Shown here piece after piece: positions 48,240 to 59,040 of a DNA stretch of 64,000 bases. Both the position numbers and the translations under genes were made by a program. The notes beneath the pieces are model-generated. The model made no database searches. It saw only the letters and a program-made list of their open reading frames with translations, and was not told the origin of the DNA. The DNA lies in the NCBI GenBank assembly GCA_037954665.1, contig JBBMOL010000023.1:7006001-7070000 (forward strand). Reading direction: 5' to 3'. The number at the start of each line of letters is the position of its first letter. Within the stretch, counting starts at the first letter, position 1. The stretch is from Laguncularia racemosa. Lineage: Eukaryota > Streptophyta > Magnoliopsida > Myrtales > Combretaceae.

Positions 48240-48670
48240 AAGTTAACATCATTTACTTTCCTCAATTATTGAATGCGGACTGCCTTCTAGATACATTACT
48301 GGAGCGTGGACTTTCCTTCTTGAATTGGACCGTGGCTGAAGTGATGGATCTGGCCTGCTCTAATTGCGTTCTGTTTCAATTCGCCGGTGGACTTGTGGCT
48401 GAACAATGAAAGACAAAATGAGCTGAAGATGGCGTGGACGTGGGCTTTCAATTGCTGGATATTCCAACTTCCACACGTGAATGTAACTTGAACATGTGTT
48501 GACTTTCATTAGTTGCTGAACATTGATCAACGGGTTTGGACTTCACGTGGGACTAGAAGGCTTTCTTTTCTTGGATTTTTGGGCTGGACAGGTTTTGGGC
48601 TTACATTGGACGGATGGCTTACGTCTGGACTTTGGTTTTGTGGATGTTGAATTGAATCGAAAGCAAAGTT
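48240..48670. repeat. Repeat X, copy X0 (without insertion)
   Basis: About 430 bp with 'catcatttactttcctc', 'ctctaattgcgttctg', 'gctgaagatggcg', 'gctggatattccaacttcca', 'cacgtga', 'tgtgttgactttcatt' and 'ggtttggacttcacgtggg'. The same blocks occur at 56995-57904 (X1) and 62810-63610 (X2). Higher GC than the surroundings. No coding function recognised. Confidence 0.85.
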
Positions 48671-48911
48671 GGGGTTTTTATGGCTCCTTACACGCTCAAG
48701 AATCTATTGAGCTCTTTACAGTACTTTGATATTGTGTGAATTCGAAGTAATCGGAGAGAGAAGTTTCTGACGTCTGTGGCTGTGGGTTTGAATTAGACTG
48801 AGAATGAAATTTGAACCGATTTTAGCCTGATAAAATGCAAACTAATTAAAATGAAAAAAAAAAATGATGTATCTACACTGGAGTTGCACATCATCAAATT
48901 ATATATTTTAA

Positions 48912-49087
48912 GCATTTCAATTTAGGTGAGCAAATATGGTAAGGGACAAGGTTGAAACTTGGGCAATCAAAATATACATAATCCTTTGCTTCCAGTGTGA
49001 CCTAAGAGCGGCTTCTCTTTCTTCATGCTTATCCAATGGTCTCTCGTTGGATGGAGCTGTGAAGGTAGATATAAGTTTTATTTATCT
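48912..49087. repeat. Direct repeat flanking X0, right copy
   Basis: Second copy of 48046-48215, same direction, about 80% identical by eye. Confidence 0.75.
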
Positions 49088-50140
49088 ATATCATTTAATT
49101 AGATAAGGAAATTTTAACTGCTTTTGGTATCTTATATGTACTTCAACCAAAAAAAATGTATATTTGAAGATTGTTTTGGTAAATTACTTATTAACAATTT
49201 CTACAATAACCTAAAAAATTGGAGTTTATCCTTTAATGAGATATTTAGAATTCTAAACATGGAAGGAATAGTTACTCGGCATTATATGTACACTATCATA
49301 TTTTTCATTTCAATATCAATAAGAAAAAGAACTATGTCTATCCTCTATGAATTGAACTTTAAAAGTTAGTGGGTTTGATGTAATTTCATAAGATTATACT
49401 TCTTTTTCTTTTAGTATGTTACAGAAATAATTGTTTATTTGTTGATATTACCCAAGAAAAAAAAATCATATATTTACATATTTTTGGAATTTTCTATTTC
49501 ATGGATTATGTAGTGAAGTCAATGACAAAATTACATAATGACAAAATTACATAAGAATGAGATGTAATCCTTATGGTGCTTTTTAAGCACTTTAAAGTTG
49601 ATCATATTATTAAATGTGTTTTATTTTGTTTTTGTTTTCCTTCTACAAGTATTGTTTTCATATATATTTATATATACATATTTTTTTAATTATGTAGGCA
49701 ATCTTTCTTATAATCTATTTATTAACTTTAGGTGATATCTACATTTTGAGTTTGTTTCGTTTAAATTTTTGGATATTTTTTTTAAAATTACATGTACTTT
49801 CGATATGCCCTACCTTATATATGAAAGTTAAAGTCATGTAAGGAATTCACATTTTAATATATACAGTTTTTATATTTTTTTTGGGTACATGCATCACAAA
49901 TGTGCTAGCCGCTAGTGGATTCTTAATTAGGCTAAGGTTTTTCCTATTTTATGATTTGTACTTAATGTCATTTAATTATTATGTTTAATTTATTTTCCTT
50001 TATGTTGTTAACTCAATTTCTATTTTTATTTTAAATTAAGTTTCTAAGTTCCTATTTCAGGTACTATAACTATGTTGATCATGTCTAGAATGGGTTTCCA
50101 TATTTACCTTAGATGCTTGGATTACTGGAGAAATTCATTA
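49088..50140. other. AT-rich intergenic stretch, nothing recognised
   Basis: A tandem 'aatgacaaaattacata' pair lies at about 49521-49553. No ORF or ends. Confidence 0.5.
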
Positions 50141-50149
50141 AAATAATAT
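50141..50149. repeat. 9 bp target-site duplication, left copy (AAATAATAT)
   Basis: Repeated exactly at 50866-50874. The low complexity weakens the case slightly. Confidence 0.55.
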
Positions 50150-50865
50150 AATTTTTTTTTAAATTCGCAAAATAGGATACTCGAAAAATTTATTTTTAAA
50201 ATAGGTTTTGAAGGTTCAGACTTGGTTCATGCCTTCAGCAATTTATACTGAAAGTGCTTACTCGGAATGTACATTTAGTATATTTGTATTGAATGTACAT
50301 TTTGGATACGTGCTTTCAGTATATATCGTGAGTTTTTTTTTAATTTGATAAAATTTATCATTATTTTTTTTATAAAAAATCATGTAAAGAAAATAAAAAT
50401 TTCTCAATTTTTTTTTCATTTTAAAAAAATTTAAAATTTTAAATAAAGAATAACATAAAAAATAATTTTCAAAAATTTAAAAATTACAAAAATTGATTTA
50501 AAATTTATTAAAAAAAATTTGCACCTCTTTATTTTATAGTATACAAAAAAAAAAGAAAAAAAACTAATGTGATTTGCTTTTTTGACTTTAAAGAATCATA
50601 ACTTTTCGCTTGTGGGAAATTACAGAATCCATAATATATTAAAAAAGACTTATTTAAATCTATTATAGTTAGGACTAAACCGCATTGTCACTTGGTATTT
50701 TTATGAGGGTCAAATTGCTATATTTTCATAGTCTATTACTATTGTAATGATAAAAAAAAAAAAGAAGAAGAAACAAGCTTATACTAAAAAGCACGTTCCT
50801 TGTACACTCCTTCACAACCTATTTCAGGAATAAGTTTTTCGAATACCCTATTTTGTGATTTATTT
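50150..50865. mobile_element. Non-autonomous Mutator-type element with long inverted repeats
   Basis: The left arm from about 50161 ('aaattcgcaaaatagg', 'atactcgaaaaa', 'aaataggttttgaag') is matched in inverse by the right arm ending about 50861 ('aaatcacaaaataggg', 'tattcgaaaaa', 'aaataggttgtgaag'), over roughly 55 bp with about 80% identity. Nine-base flanks AAATAATAT on both sides fit the Mutator superfamily. No ORF. Inside, GAAGG...GACTTGGTTC...CCTTCAG (50209-50241) resembles the inner unit of the 28.4 kb remnant. Confidence 0.7.
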
Positions 50866-50874
50866 AAATAATAT
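50866..50874. repeat. 9 bp target-site duplication, right copy (AAATAATAT)
   Basis: Exact repeat of 50141-50149. Confidence 0.55.
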
Positions 50875-51907
50875 TATTTAGTAGATTTCTTTGGATTACT
50901 GCCTAGTAATTATTTAATAGGCACTATCTCTTAGAAATCCATAGCCCTTCTCTGGTGTGTGATTTCTTAAACAACCATTTGATTAGAAAGACACCTCCCA
51001 ATCTATTTTGTTGACATTTGAGCTTTAAGAATTATGTATAAACATTGTACATAAAGTAAATTATACAAATAGTTTTAATTTTTTTTTTAAATGATCCAAA
51101 TCCCAACTTTAAGCACTTACACTCCTTAAATAGGTATGGATTTCTCTCTCTCTTTTTGCCCTAAGTTGAGTAGCTATATGTAATATATACGTGACATGGA
51201 TTGTGAAACGGAAAAAATAAAAAGCCATGTCAAATCTCTATGGTGATATGAAAATGTGACCCATGTTTGAGACATGTTCTTAGGTTTTGATAACCTATAG
51301 TATACTATAATAATAACTGTGAAAATTAGCAAGAGTTGAGAGTTGGCGGAAAGAACCATTGATTTCTTAGTTATTTTTTAGATGAATTTGAGACTCTTGA
51401 TATTAGAAGTTGGATGAATGAATTCTTTTTAATTTGAATAGTTATGGATGGCAAAAGATGATGTATACTGTGGAATTAATAGTTATCGTTTTTGAATTTC
51501 ATATGTTCCCATTAAATAAGTAAAAATAGATGACATGTTGTTTACGCAGTCATTTTTTGTTTTCGTGTTAAGTGATAGACTCCATTGCCAATAGGATTTC
51601 TTGAGATTCCTTGATGATCCAGCAAACCTAATGTACTGAAGATTTTTTATTTCTTCATCCCGCAATCGCCCACGAGTAGAAATCAGTGTTCTAAAAGTCA
51701 TAGATACAAATTTAAATTTCATGAAAAGGACCAATATAAAATACGCGCAGGAATTGACGTTTAAACTGCTTGCCGTAGTAGATCAAATATGAAACAACGG
51801 AAAAAAAAGACCTCCCACTTTGTACGCAATGCGCTTGGGAAGTAGAAAGAAAAATGACAACAATAATAATAAAAAATATAATAAAGTGATATCATTGGCT
51901 CCGTCAG
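50875..51907. other. Intergenic stretch upstream of the first NHL3-like gene
   Basis: No supported gene. TGACG words (51754, within 'attgacgttt') could be as-1-like sites for the downstream gene, but this is weak. This stretch is absent upstream of the second NHL3-like gene. Confidence 0.4.
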
Positions 51908-52218
51908 TTGTGTCCCCACCCCACATGTCTCTGTCAAATCTGAAAACAAAACACTTTAGGAACAAGTCAAATGACTTAGGATTTAGGAACCCGCCGGGCA
52001 GCATCATCCTCCTGGTATCCTCTTCAATGTACCAATAAAACAAGCCCACATACACCCCTAACATATCCAACAATTTCATACCCACAAACGCGTAACGTAA
52101 TAAACAGTCCCATTCCGCGGCTTTTTTTTTCTTTTGCCGCCGTGTTTAGCTGTATATTTTATCCTCCCGACTCGTTTATTTTCTTCCATTCCCATGCCAT
52201 GCGCACAACTCGCAAACC

Positions 52219-52229
52219 CTATATATTAT
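52219..52229 (+). promoter_or_regulatory. TATA box of the first NHL3-like gene
   Basis: CTATATATTAT about 120 bp before the ATG. It is followed by a C/T-rich patch (52244-52258) suitable for a transcription start. Identical in the second copy. Confidence 0.7.
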
Positions 52230-52341
52230 ACCACACAAACTCCGTTCTCCTTCATTCACATTTCTTGGTACTATCAATCATCTTGTCAATCACCTAGTCG
52301 TTCACGTAGCAGAAGAGCGATATTTTTTCCTCTCTCATTCC

Positions 52342-53046
52342 ATGGCAGAAAAAGAAGGACTCAACGGGGCATATTACGGTCCTGCCGTCCCGCCCCAAAA
52401 GTCCTATCTCCGCCCCAGCCGCGGTGGCAATTGCCTATGCGGTTGCGGTTGTTGCATCATTAAGCTCCTCCTCCAAATAATCTTCACCATAGCCATTATC
52501 CTTGGCATCCTTGCTTTAATATTTTGGCTCATTTTCCGCCCCAACGTGGTGAAATTCTATGTCACTGAAGCCGACCTCACGCAATTCAATTTCACCAATA
52601 CCAACAACACGCTTCTGAGTTACAACCTTAAACTCAACCTCACCATACGTAACCCAAACAAGAGAATCGGTATCTACTACGACCGCATCGAAGCCAGGGC
52701 ATTTTACGAAGATCAAAGGTTTGATGTCGATTATCTCACACCATTTTATCAAGGTCACAAGAACACAACCATTTTGACACCCGTGTTCGAGGGGACACAG
52801 GTGGTGGTACTAGGATCAAGTGAACTTTCGGATTATAACGAGGACAAGGCTGCTGGGGTTTACGATATCGATGTGAAGCTTTACTTGAGGGTTAGGTTCA
52901 AATTGGGTAAAATCAAGACTTTTCGATTTAAGCCCAAGATTAAGTGTGATTTGAAGGTTCCTCTGACCAGCTCAAGTGGTGGATCTACTGCTACCACCAC
53001 TACTTTCGAGACCGAGAGATGTGATATTGATTGGAGGATATGGTAG
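52342..53046 (+). CDS. NDR1/HIN1-like protein, NHL3 type, copy a
   Basis: A single exon of 234 residues, the family's normal length. NHL3-type proteins are plasma-membrane anchored and glycosylated; in Arabidopsis NHL3 is induced by avirulent Pseudomonas and its overexpression raises resistance. The typical N-terminus LNGAYYGPAVPP (7-18) is followed by a Cys cluster (31, 33, 35, 37, 38), a membrane segment (about 43-65), and WLIFRPN. The LEA_2 domain has NPNKRIGIYYD (104-114), FYQGHKN (135-141), FKPKIKCDLKVPLTS, and ends RCDIDWRIW. N-glycosylation motifs occur at Asn 83, 88, 99 and 141. The start sits in a strong context (CCATGGC). The coding DNA is identical to the copy at 58336. Confidence 0.96.
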   Translation: MAEKEGLNGAYYGPAVPPQKSYLRPSRGGNCLCGCGCCIIKLLLQIIFTIAIILGILALIFWLIFRPNVVKFYVTEADLTQFNFTNTNNTLLSYNLKLNLTIRNPNKRIGIYYDRIEARAFYEDQRFDVDYLTPFYQGHKNTTILTPVFEGTQVVVLGSSELSDYNEDKAAGVYDIDVKLYLRVRFKLGKIKTFRFKPKIKCDLKVPLTSSSGGSTATTTTFETERCDIDWRIW

Positions 53047-56000
53047 AGATCGTATCACATCATTGACTTGACGATGCTTTTATTCGTGGTTTTGTTTGAT
53101 ATATATTTCTTTTATTATTTTGTTGATCATATATATGTAGGATGATCATTCTTTCAGTTTTTCGACGTATTTATTTTTATTTTGCAGTTACTCACGTATA
53201 TTCCTCTTATATATATACGTGTTGAGGTTATACATGGTTATTGTTTCTTTTGTATACTTACAGTCGATCTCGGCATATATTCTTCTTCTTATTATTATTG
53301 TTTTTTTAAGATCGACTTGTTCATGTTATGTAAATAAAAATAAATAATACATATTGTTCGTTTATTTCATTGATTTAAATTTTTCCTGGTGATATACGAG
53401 CATATTGCAAATTTGCAGGCTTCTAGTATTTTGGATGGATGTCCTTGAGCTTTTGCAATATTATAAAAGTATTTGTAAAGTGAATCCAGAGTACTTGCAT
53501 CCATATGGATAGATATAGACTGGTCAAATGACCAAGTTAGGTCCTCGATATCATAAATGCAGTGGCCCTAAGCAAATATGAAACTTTCATTGATATCATA
53601 AATGCAGTGGCCCATTAGATGGCGGCTCTTACATCATATGGTTGCTGCCTTTCTACAAGTCATGTATATATCAATTTGTAACTTTCGAGAAAACCCGGCC
53701 AGCCGAAACCCATGTATATAGTTTGGAAAAATATGGGTATAGTTTAATTTAGTTTGATTTTTTCTTTTTGAATTAAACCAAGTAATAAAAATATAATTTT
53801 CTTTTTTAATGCTTTAAACCAAATTGCATGGTTTGGTTGAGGAACTTTTTTTGAACCATAATACTTTAATTTAGTTCAATTTGACATAAAGATTGAATCA
53901 TAATTTTATATTCTAAGAAAAATTAGATGCATGATGTATAATTCATATCACAACTATTAATTTTTTTTAATAATAACATACATTGACACTGTATAAGGAA
54001 TTGATAAAATTAATATTTATGTAATTAAAGAATTTCAAAGGTCTCTCAACAACTATTTATATTCAAGAAACTAGTATATAATGTAAATTTTTTGAGTGAA
54101 TTATCACATGATGTAAATTTAAGTCAATCTATATATATGTATATATATTCTAATAGCTTATTGTTATGAAAGTCATATACATATACACTTCAAATAACAA
54201 TAAACTTAAATTCATTTAAATATTAAACTATAACAAATGAGTTTTTTTTCAATTAAAAGTAAAATATTGCTTTATTTTTTAAAATGGCTTGGTTTGTTTT
54301 TTTGGTTTGGCTTGGATTGCCCCTTGGAACTAATAGTCCATTTTTGGTTTGGTTCTAATTGGAGACTTTTCATCCAAATTGGAAAAAAGAAAATAATATT
54401 TTTCGTTTGGTTTGATTTTTAGTATTTCAGTCTGATTAGCTTTTTATCTATCCCTATTCCATGCTAAATATTCGTGCAATGGTTTTTTTTTTAACCAACA
54501 AAAAGATAATTGGAAAAAAAAATCCAAAAAAACACTTACACAAAATTGATTTCATTCTCTTCACTATCTCTTTTAGAAAACCCTATCGCCGATTTTTTCT
54601 CTATAAAACTCTCCTCCTAGTCTCATATTAGCATTAAAACAATGCATGTTATACTAGTATTTATGGGAATGACTCACATAACTATATTCAATAGATAATA
54701 ATGCATAGGTAGAGTTGTGCAAATGGGTCAGATTTTATTAGCCAACCTATTTAACTCACCTATAAAGCAAGTTAAGATAAAAAACTACAACCTAAGAGGT
54801 AAAGCAAGCCAACTTGCATTGAACTGAGTTTTGCCAATCAATGAAAAAGTGGGGCAAAGTAAAAAAACAAGTGAAACCTTAGTATTTCATCTTTTCTCTT
54901 CATTCATTGCTTTGTCTCTTGCCTCACTTCACTCTTTAGTCATGTAAAGGGTCATTTCAGTAATTAGGTCTTTTGCCTAATGCAAAGGCGTAAATTGGTC
55001 CATTCATGGATGTCTTAGGTAGATCTAACAAGTTAAAATTGAAACAAGGATCTCTAGATCGGATTTTCCACTCTCAACCTTACGCACCGTGCACGAAGAG
55101 ACAACTTGGAAAAGGTCATCCTAAGCTCATTTGGGCTTCATCTAGCTTTAATAGGCCTTAAAAAGGCTTAGGCTTATTATAATATAAATGGTTTTTTTTT
55201 TTTTAATTTATATAAGCCTTTAAGCTTGTTTAAGCCTATGTTTAAGCTCATGAAGAATAAAGAAGAAAAGAAAGGTTTAATGAAAGCCATTAGATCTTTA
55301 GAAGTGATCCAACTATCACCTATTATGGTTGATCTAAGTCATCCATCTTGGAGCCATCTGGTAGATAGCATGAGCTTCTAAATTCTATAATTAAGAAGCT
55401 TATCCTCTCATCTTATTCATTCTAAACATTTTCTAGCTTGAGACAAATGTCAATGCTTTGTTGAATTAGTTCCATAGAAGATCAACTACCAAATTTATTA
55501 AGAGTACTTCAAGAATAATCAAGAATGCTAAGTTTGATTCACTGTCACATGTGTAGTCGAGATACCAACTTTACTTGTTTTTCTCCCATGCCTCTTCTTA
55601 TGACATCATCTATGTGTCATTAAATTAAGTCTCCTATCTTCCTCATCTATATAGTACTTACCTCTTCAACCTTAGTCATTTGATCTATTAGTCATCTCAT
55701 CTCTTCTCCCATCCACGCATAGCTCTACTCTTGTCTTTTTCTCATCACTCTCATTTGTTGATCTTATTATTATGTGATCGAAGCATATGGATTCATTTGA
55801 ATTTGCTTCAAGTTGAGGCTTTTGGGAGGTGGATATCATTTGGATCTTTATTTTATTTTATTTTTTCTCTTTGTTTTAGATTATTTTTTTAACATAAAGA
55901 TCAATATTGGAATACTATATAAGAAAATATGAGAGTAACTATGAGATATGAACTTTTTTGGTGTTTTTTTTTTTCTTTCTTATTTTTTGATTTGTTAATG

Positions 56001-56990
56001 ATGGAGATGACTCAAGAGTGATATGCATAAACCATTACTCCAAAAAAGAAAGTGTATTGTGTATTATCAAGTGCATGAGTATGTTGTAATAAAAACTAGT
56101 TAAACTAGGTCAAACCTATAAGGATTGAGATTATCTCCCAATTATATTATTTCTACTTATATTTAGATAAAGAAAAATTTCATAATTTATTAAATTATAT
56201 CTAATCCTAATTAATATAAAATATGGGAAAACCAACACCTAAAAGATTAAATCAATTATCATGATATTAAAATATATAATATTTAATTATGGATTCTTGA
56301 CTGGTTAATATTATTTCCTTTAACTTCCCTTCTAAGTTATTAAAGTACTAAAGTATGGAATTACCCCTTCCCAAAGTGTGGATCATCCCCAATTAATTAA
56401 CTAACTCTTTCTATTCATAAAGAAGACTATTTAGTTAATTAACTGTTTTGTGTTTTAAACCTACTCCAATTACAATGCATATTCCTTTGTCATTCGTGTA
56501 TATTAGTATGTTATGTAATCGAATAAATTAATTTTACTCTTTCAAGATTTTAACCCAATCTAACATGCGTTCAATATGATGTGAAATACACACTTGATAA
56601 ATCAAAAATAAAAAACAAACAAATATTTAAATATTTAATATAATAGCATCATAGATCCATTGTTGAGTATCCTAAATAATTAAGTTTACTTCATTATTGT
56701 GATAAACATTAAAATTATAAAGGAAAAATGCGATCTATGAATAAAAATAATTGAAGAAAAGAAAACTTAGTGTTTACCAAAGAAACCAAAGTTTTTAATC
56801 ATTTGATCCTTATATAAATTACAGTACCATTTATAATAGGTATAGATCCCACTTATTATTTGCAAAAGTAAAAAAGAAAAACTAGAAACAACTTAAGCTA
56901 CTCTTCACATACTTCGGCCTTCAACTTTGTGCTACTTCTTTCTTATATATATATATTTCACCATTACCTCAAGAAATGTGTGAATATTTC
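53047..56990. other. 3' flank and AT-rich tail of duplication unit 1
   Basis: No gene seen. A 22 bp unit 'gatatcataaatgcagtggc' is doubled at about 53549 and 53593 in this unit but not in unit 2. 'aggcttaggctta' and 'aagcct' words form a short palindromic patch near 55140-55240. Confidence 0.5.
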
Positions 56991-57116
56991 TAATTCAACA
57001 TCATTTACTTTCCTCTATTATTGATTGTGGGTTGCCTTCTAAATAGATTGCTGGAGCATGGACTTTCCTCCTTAAAATGGACCGTGGTTGACGTGATGGA
57101 CATGGCTTGCTCTAAT

Positions 57117-57749
57117 TAGGGATGCAAGCGAAGCGGATTTAGGACAAGTTTCATAAAATCTGAATTTGTTTTGACACCCTATTAATTGTTTTAAAATCCA
57201 TCTCAAACCCGATAGGGTTTTTTACCTGCTACCAAAATCCAACCCATTAGACTAATAGGGTACTTGCATCCTACCCGCTATCTAGCCATAAGATTAACAT
57301 ATTTTGCTTAAATTCTTCAAAATTCATGCTTTAATGAATCTAAATTAAGCAAAGAGAATCATAACTACTAAAACATCATTTAGCAAAGTCAAACGCCATC
57401 AATTATATACTTTTACTTCAAGTTTATGCTAAAATAAATTACGGCAAATATGATATCATTATTCATTAAATTTGAATATAAAAACTGAAAGCTAAAGTAT
57501 TAAATAATACATTACGTAACATCTATAAGAATATGAGAAATTAAAAACTTAAAAAGTATACTTATAAATGTAAAATAAAATAAGAAATAATAATTTTAAA
57601 CAGTTCGAATTTCCTATCAGATATTAACTGTTTATACGGTTTTAAAAATGATTCCAAAATCCATCCCACTATTGAGTATTATATCATTGGAAAAACAGTG
57701 GATCCAAATGGATAAAAACCCTATAATAGCTCTCCCATGTACATCCCTA
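57117..57749. mobile_element. hAT-like non-autonomous element in X1
   Basis: Ends TAGGGATGCAAGC and, inverted, TAGGGATGTACATGG. Flanks GCTCTAAT (57109-57116) and GCTCCAAT (57750-57757) form an 8 bp target duplication with one change. Copy X0 has the empty site 'gctctaattgcg', which proves the insertion. 633 bp, no ORF. Confidence 0.85.
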
Positions 57750-57867
57750 GCTCCAATTGCGTCCTGCTTCAATTATGCTGGTGGACTTGTGGCCGAACAA
57801 TGAAAGACAAAGTGGGCTGAAGATGGCGTTGACGTGGGCTTTCAGTTGCTGGATATTCCAACTTCCA

Positions 57868-57898
57868 CACGTGAATGGGGCTTGAACATGTGTTGACT
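57868..57898 (+). promoter_or_regulatory. G-box and W-box core upstream of NHL3 copy b
   Basis: CACGTG at 57868-57873 and TTGACT at 57893-57898, 440-470 bp before the ATG at 58336. Both belong to repeat X1 and have no counterpart at this distance before copy a. G-boxes bind bZIP/bHLH factors and W-boxes bind WRKY factors, known regulators of defence genes. Activity is not shown by sequence alone. Confidence 0.4.
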
Positions 57899-58212
57899 TT
57901 AATTGTACACACCCCACATGTCTCTTGTCAAATCTGAAAACAAAACACTTTAGGAACAAGTCAAATGACTTAGGATTTAAGAACCCGCCGGGCAGCATCA
58001 TCCTCCCGGTATCCTCTTCAATGTACCAATAAAACAAGCCCACATACACCCTAACATATCCAACAACTTCATACCCACAAACGCGTAACGTAATAAGCAG
58101 TCCCATTCCGCGGTTTTTTTTTTTCTTTTGCTGCCGTGTTTAGCTGTATATTTTATCCTCCCGACTCGTTTATTTTCTTCCATTCCCATGCCATGCGCAC
58201 AACTCGCAAACC

Positions 58213-58223
58213 CTATATATTAT
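58213..58223 (+). promoter_or_regulatory. TATA box of the second NHL3-like gene
   Basis: CTATATATTAT, same position relative to the ATG as in the first copy. Confidence 0.7.
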
Positions 58224-58335
58224 ACCACACAAACTCCGTTCTCCTTCATTCACAGTTCTTGGTACTATCAATCATCTTGTCAATCACCTAGTCGTTCACG
58301 TAGCCGAAGAGCGATATTTTTTCCTCTCTCATTCC

Positions 58336-59040
58336 ATGGCAGAAAAAGAAGGACTCAACGGGGCATATTACGGTCCTGCCGTCCCGCCCCAAAAGTCCTA
58401 TCTCCGCCCCAGCCGCGGTGGCAATTGCCTATGCGGTTGCGGTTGTTGCATCATTAAGCTCCTCCTCCAAATAATCTTCACCATAGCCATTATCCTTGGC
58501 ATCCTTGCTTTAATATTTTGGCTCATTTTCCGCCCCAACGTGGTGAAATTCTATGTCACTGAAGCCGACCTCACGCAATTCAATTTCACCAATACCAACA
58601 ACACGCTTCTGAGTTACAACCTTAAACTCAACCTCACCATACGTAACCCAAACAAGAGAATCGGTATCTACTACGACCGCATCGAAGCCAGGGCATTTTA
58701 CGAAGATCAAAGGTTTGATGTCGATTATCTCACACCATTTTATCAAGGTCACAAGAACACAACCATTTTGACACCCGTGTTCGAGGGGACACAGGTGGTG
58801 GTACTAGGATCAAGTGAACTTTCGGATTATAACGAGGACAAGGCTGCTGGGGTTTACGATATCGATGTGAAGCTTTACTTGAGGGTTAGGTTCAAATTGG
58901 GTAAAATCAAGACTTTTCGATTTAAGCCCAAGATTAAGTGTGATTTGAAGGTTCCTCTGACCAGCTCAAGTGGTGGATCTACTGCTACCACCACTACTTT
59001 CGAGACCGAGAGATGTGATATTGATTGGAGGATATGGTAG
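58336..59040 (+). CDS. NDR1/HIN1-like protein, NHL3 type, copy b
   Basis: The 234-residue protein is identical to copy a (52342-53046). By eye the coding DNA has no difference at all, including third codon positions, and identity extends about 40 bp past the stop. In the 5' leader there are only single changes (for example T to G at about 58254 and A to C at about 58303). Domain layout as in copy a: Cys cluster 31-38, membrane segment about 43-65, LEA_2 domain with NPNKRIGIYYD. The proximal promoter is shared up to about 430 bp before the ATG, beyond which the sequence is repeat X instead of the original upstream region. Copy b may therefore be regulated differently. Confidence 0.96.
   Translation: MAEKEGLNGAYYGPAVPPQKSYLRPSRGGNCLCGCGCCIIKLLLQIIFTIAIILGILALIFWLIFRPNVVKFYVTEADLTQFNFTNTNNTLLSYNLKLNLTIRNPNKRIGIYYDRIEARAFYEDQRFDVDYLTPFYQGHKNTTILTPVFEGTQVVVLGSSELSDYNEDKAAGVYDIDVKLYLRVRFKLGKIKTFRFKPKIKCDLKVPLTSSSGGSTATTTTFETERCDIDWRIW

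Larger units (their letters stand above)
51908..57904. repeat. Segmental duplication unit 1 (holds the first NHL3-like gene)
   Basis: Matches 57905-63485 collinearly over its whole length: promoter, gene, 3' flank, a long AT-rich tail ('gcataggtagagttgtgc', 'gcttcatctagctttaatag', 'catgcctcttcttatgacat') and repeat X. Gene starts are 5994 bp apart. Outside the gene, differences and indels are frequent (several percent). Confidence 0.93.
56995..57904. repeat. Repeat X, copy X1 (with hAT-like insertion), fused to unit 2
   Basis: Matches X0 in blocks at 57000-57116 and 57750-57904, separated by a 633 bp inserted element. It ends abruptly inside 'ttgactttaatt', where the NHL3b upstream region begins. 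Confidence 0.85.

Noticed and set aside
52134..52463. 109-codon frame overlapping the start of NHL3 copy a (and the same at 58128-58457)
   Set aside because: Begins upstream of the TATA box and has only a non-ATG first codon; conserved simply because the DNA is duplicated and converted.
54710..54760. 'tagagttgtgcaaatggg' as the left end of a hAT element in both duplication units
   Set aside because: No matching inverted right end found downstream in either unit.
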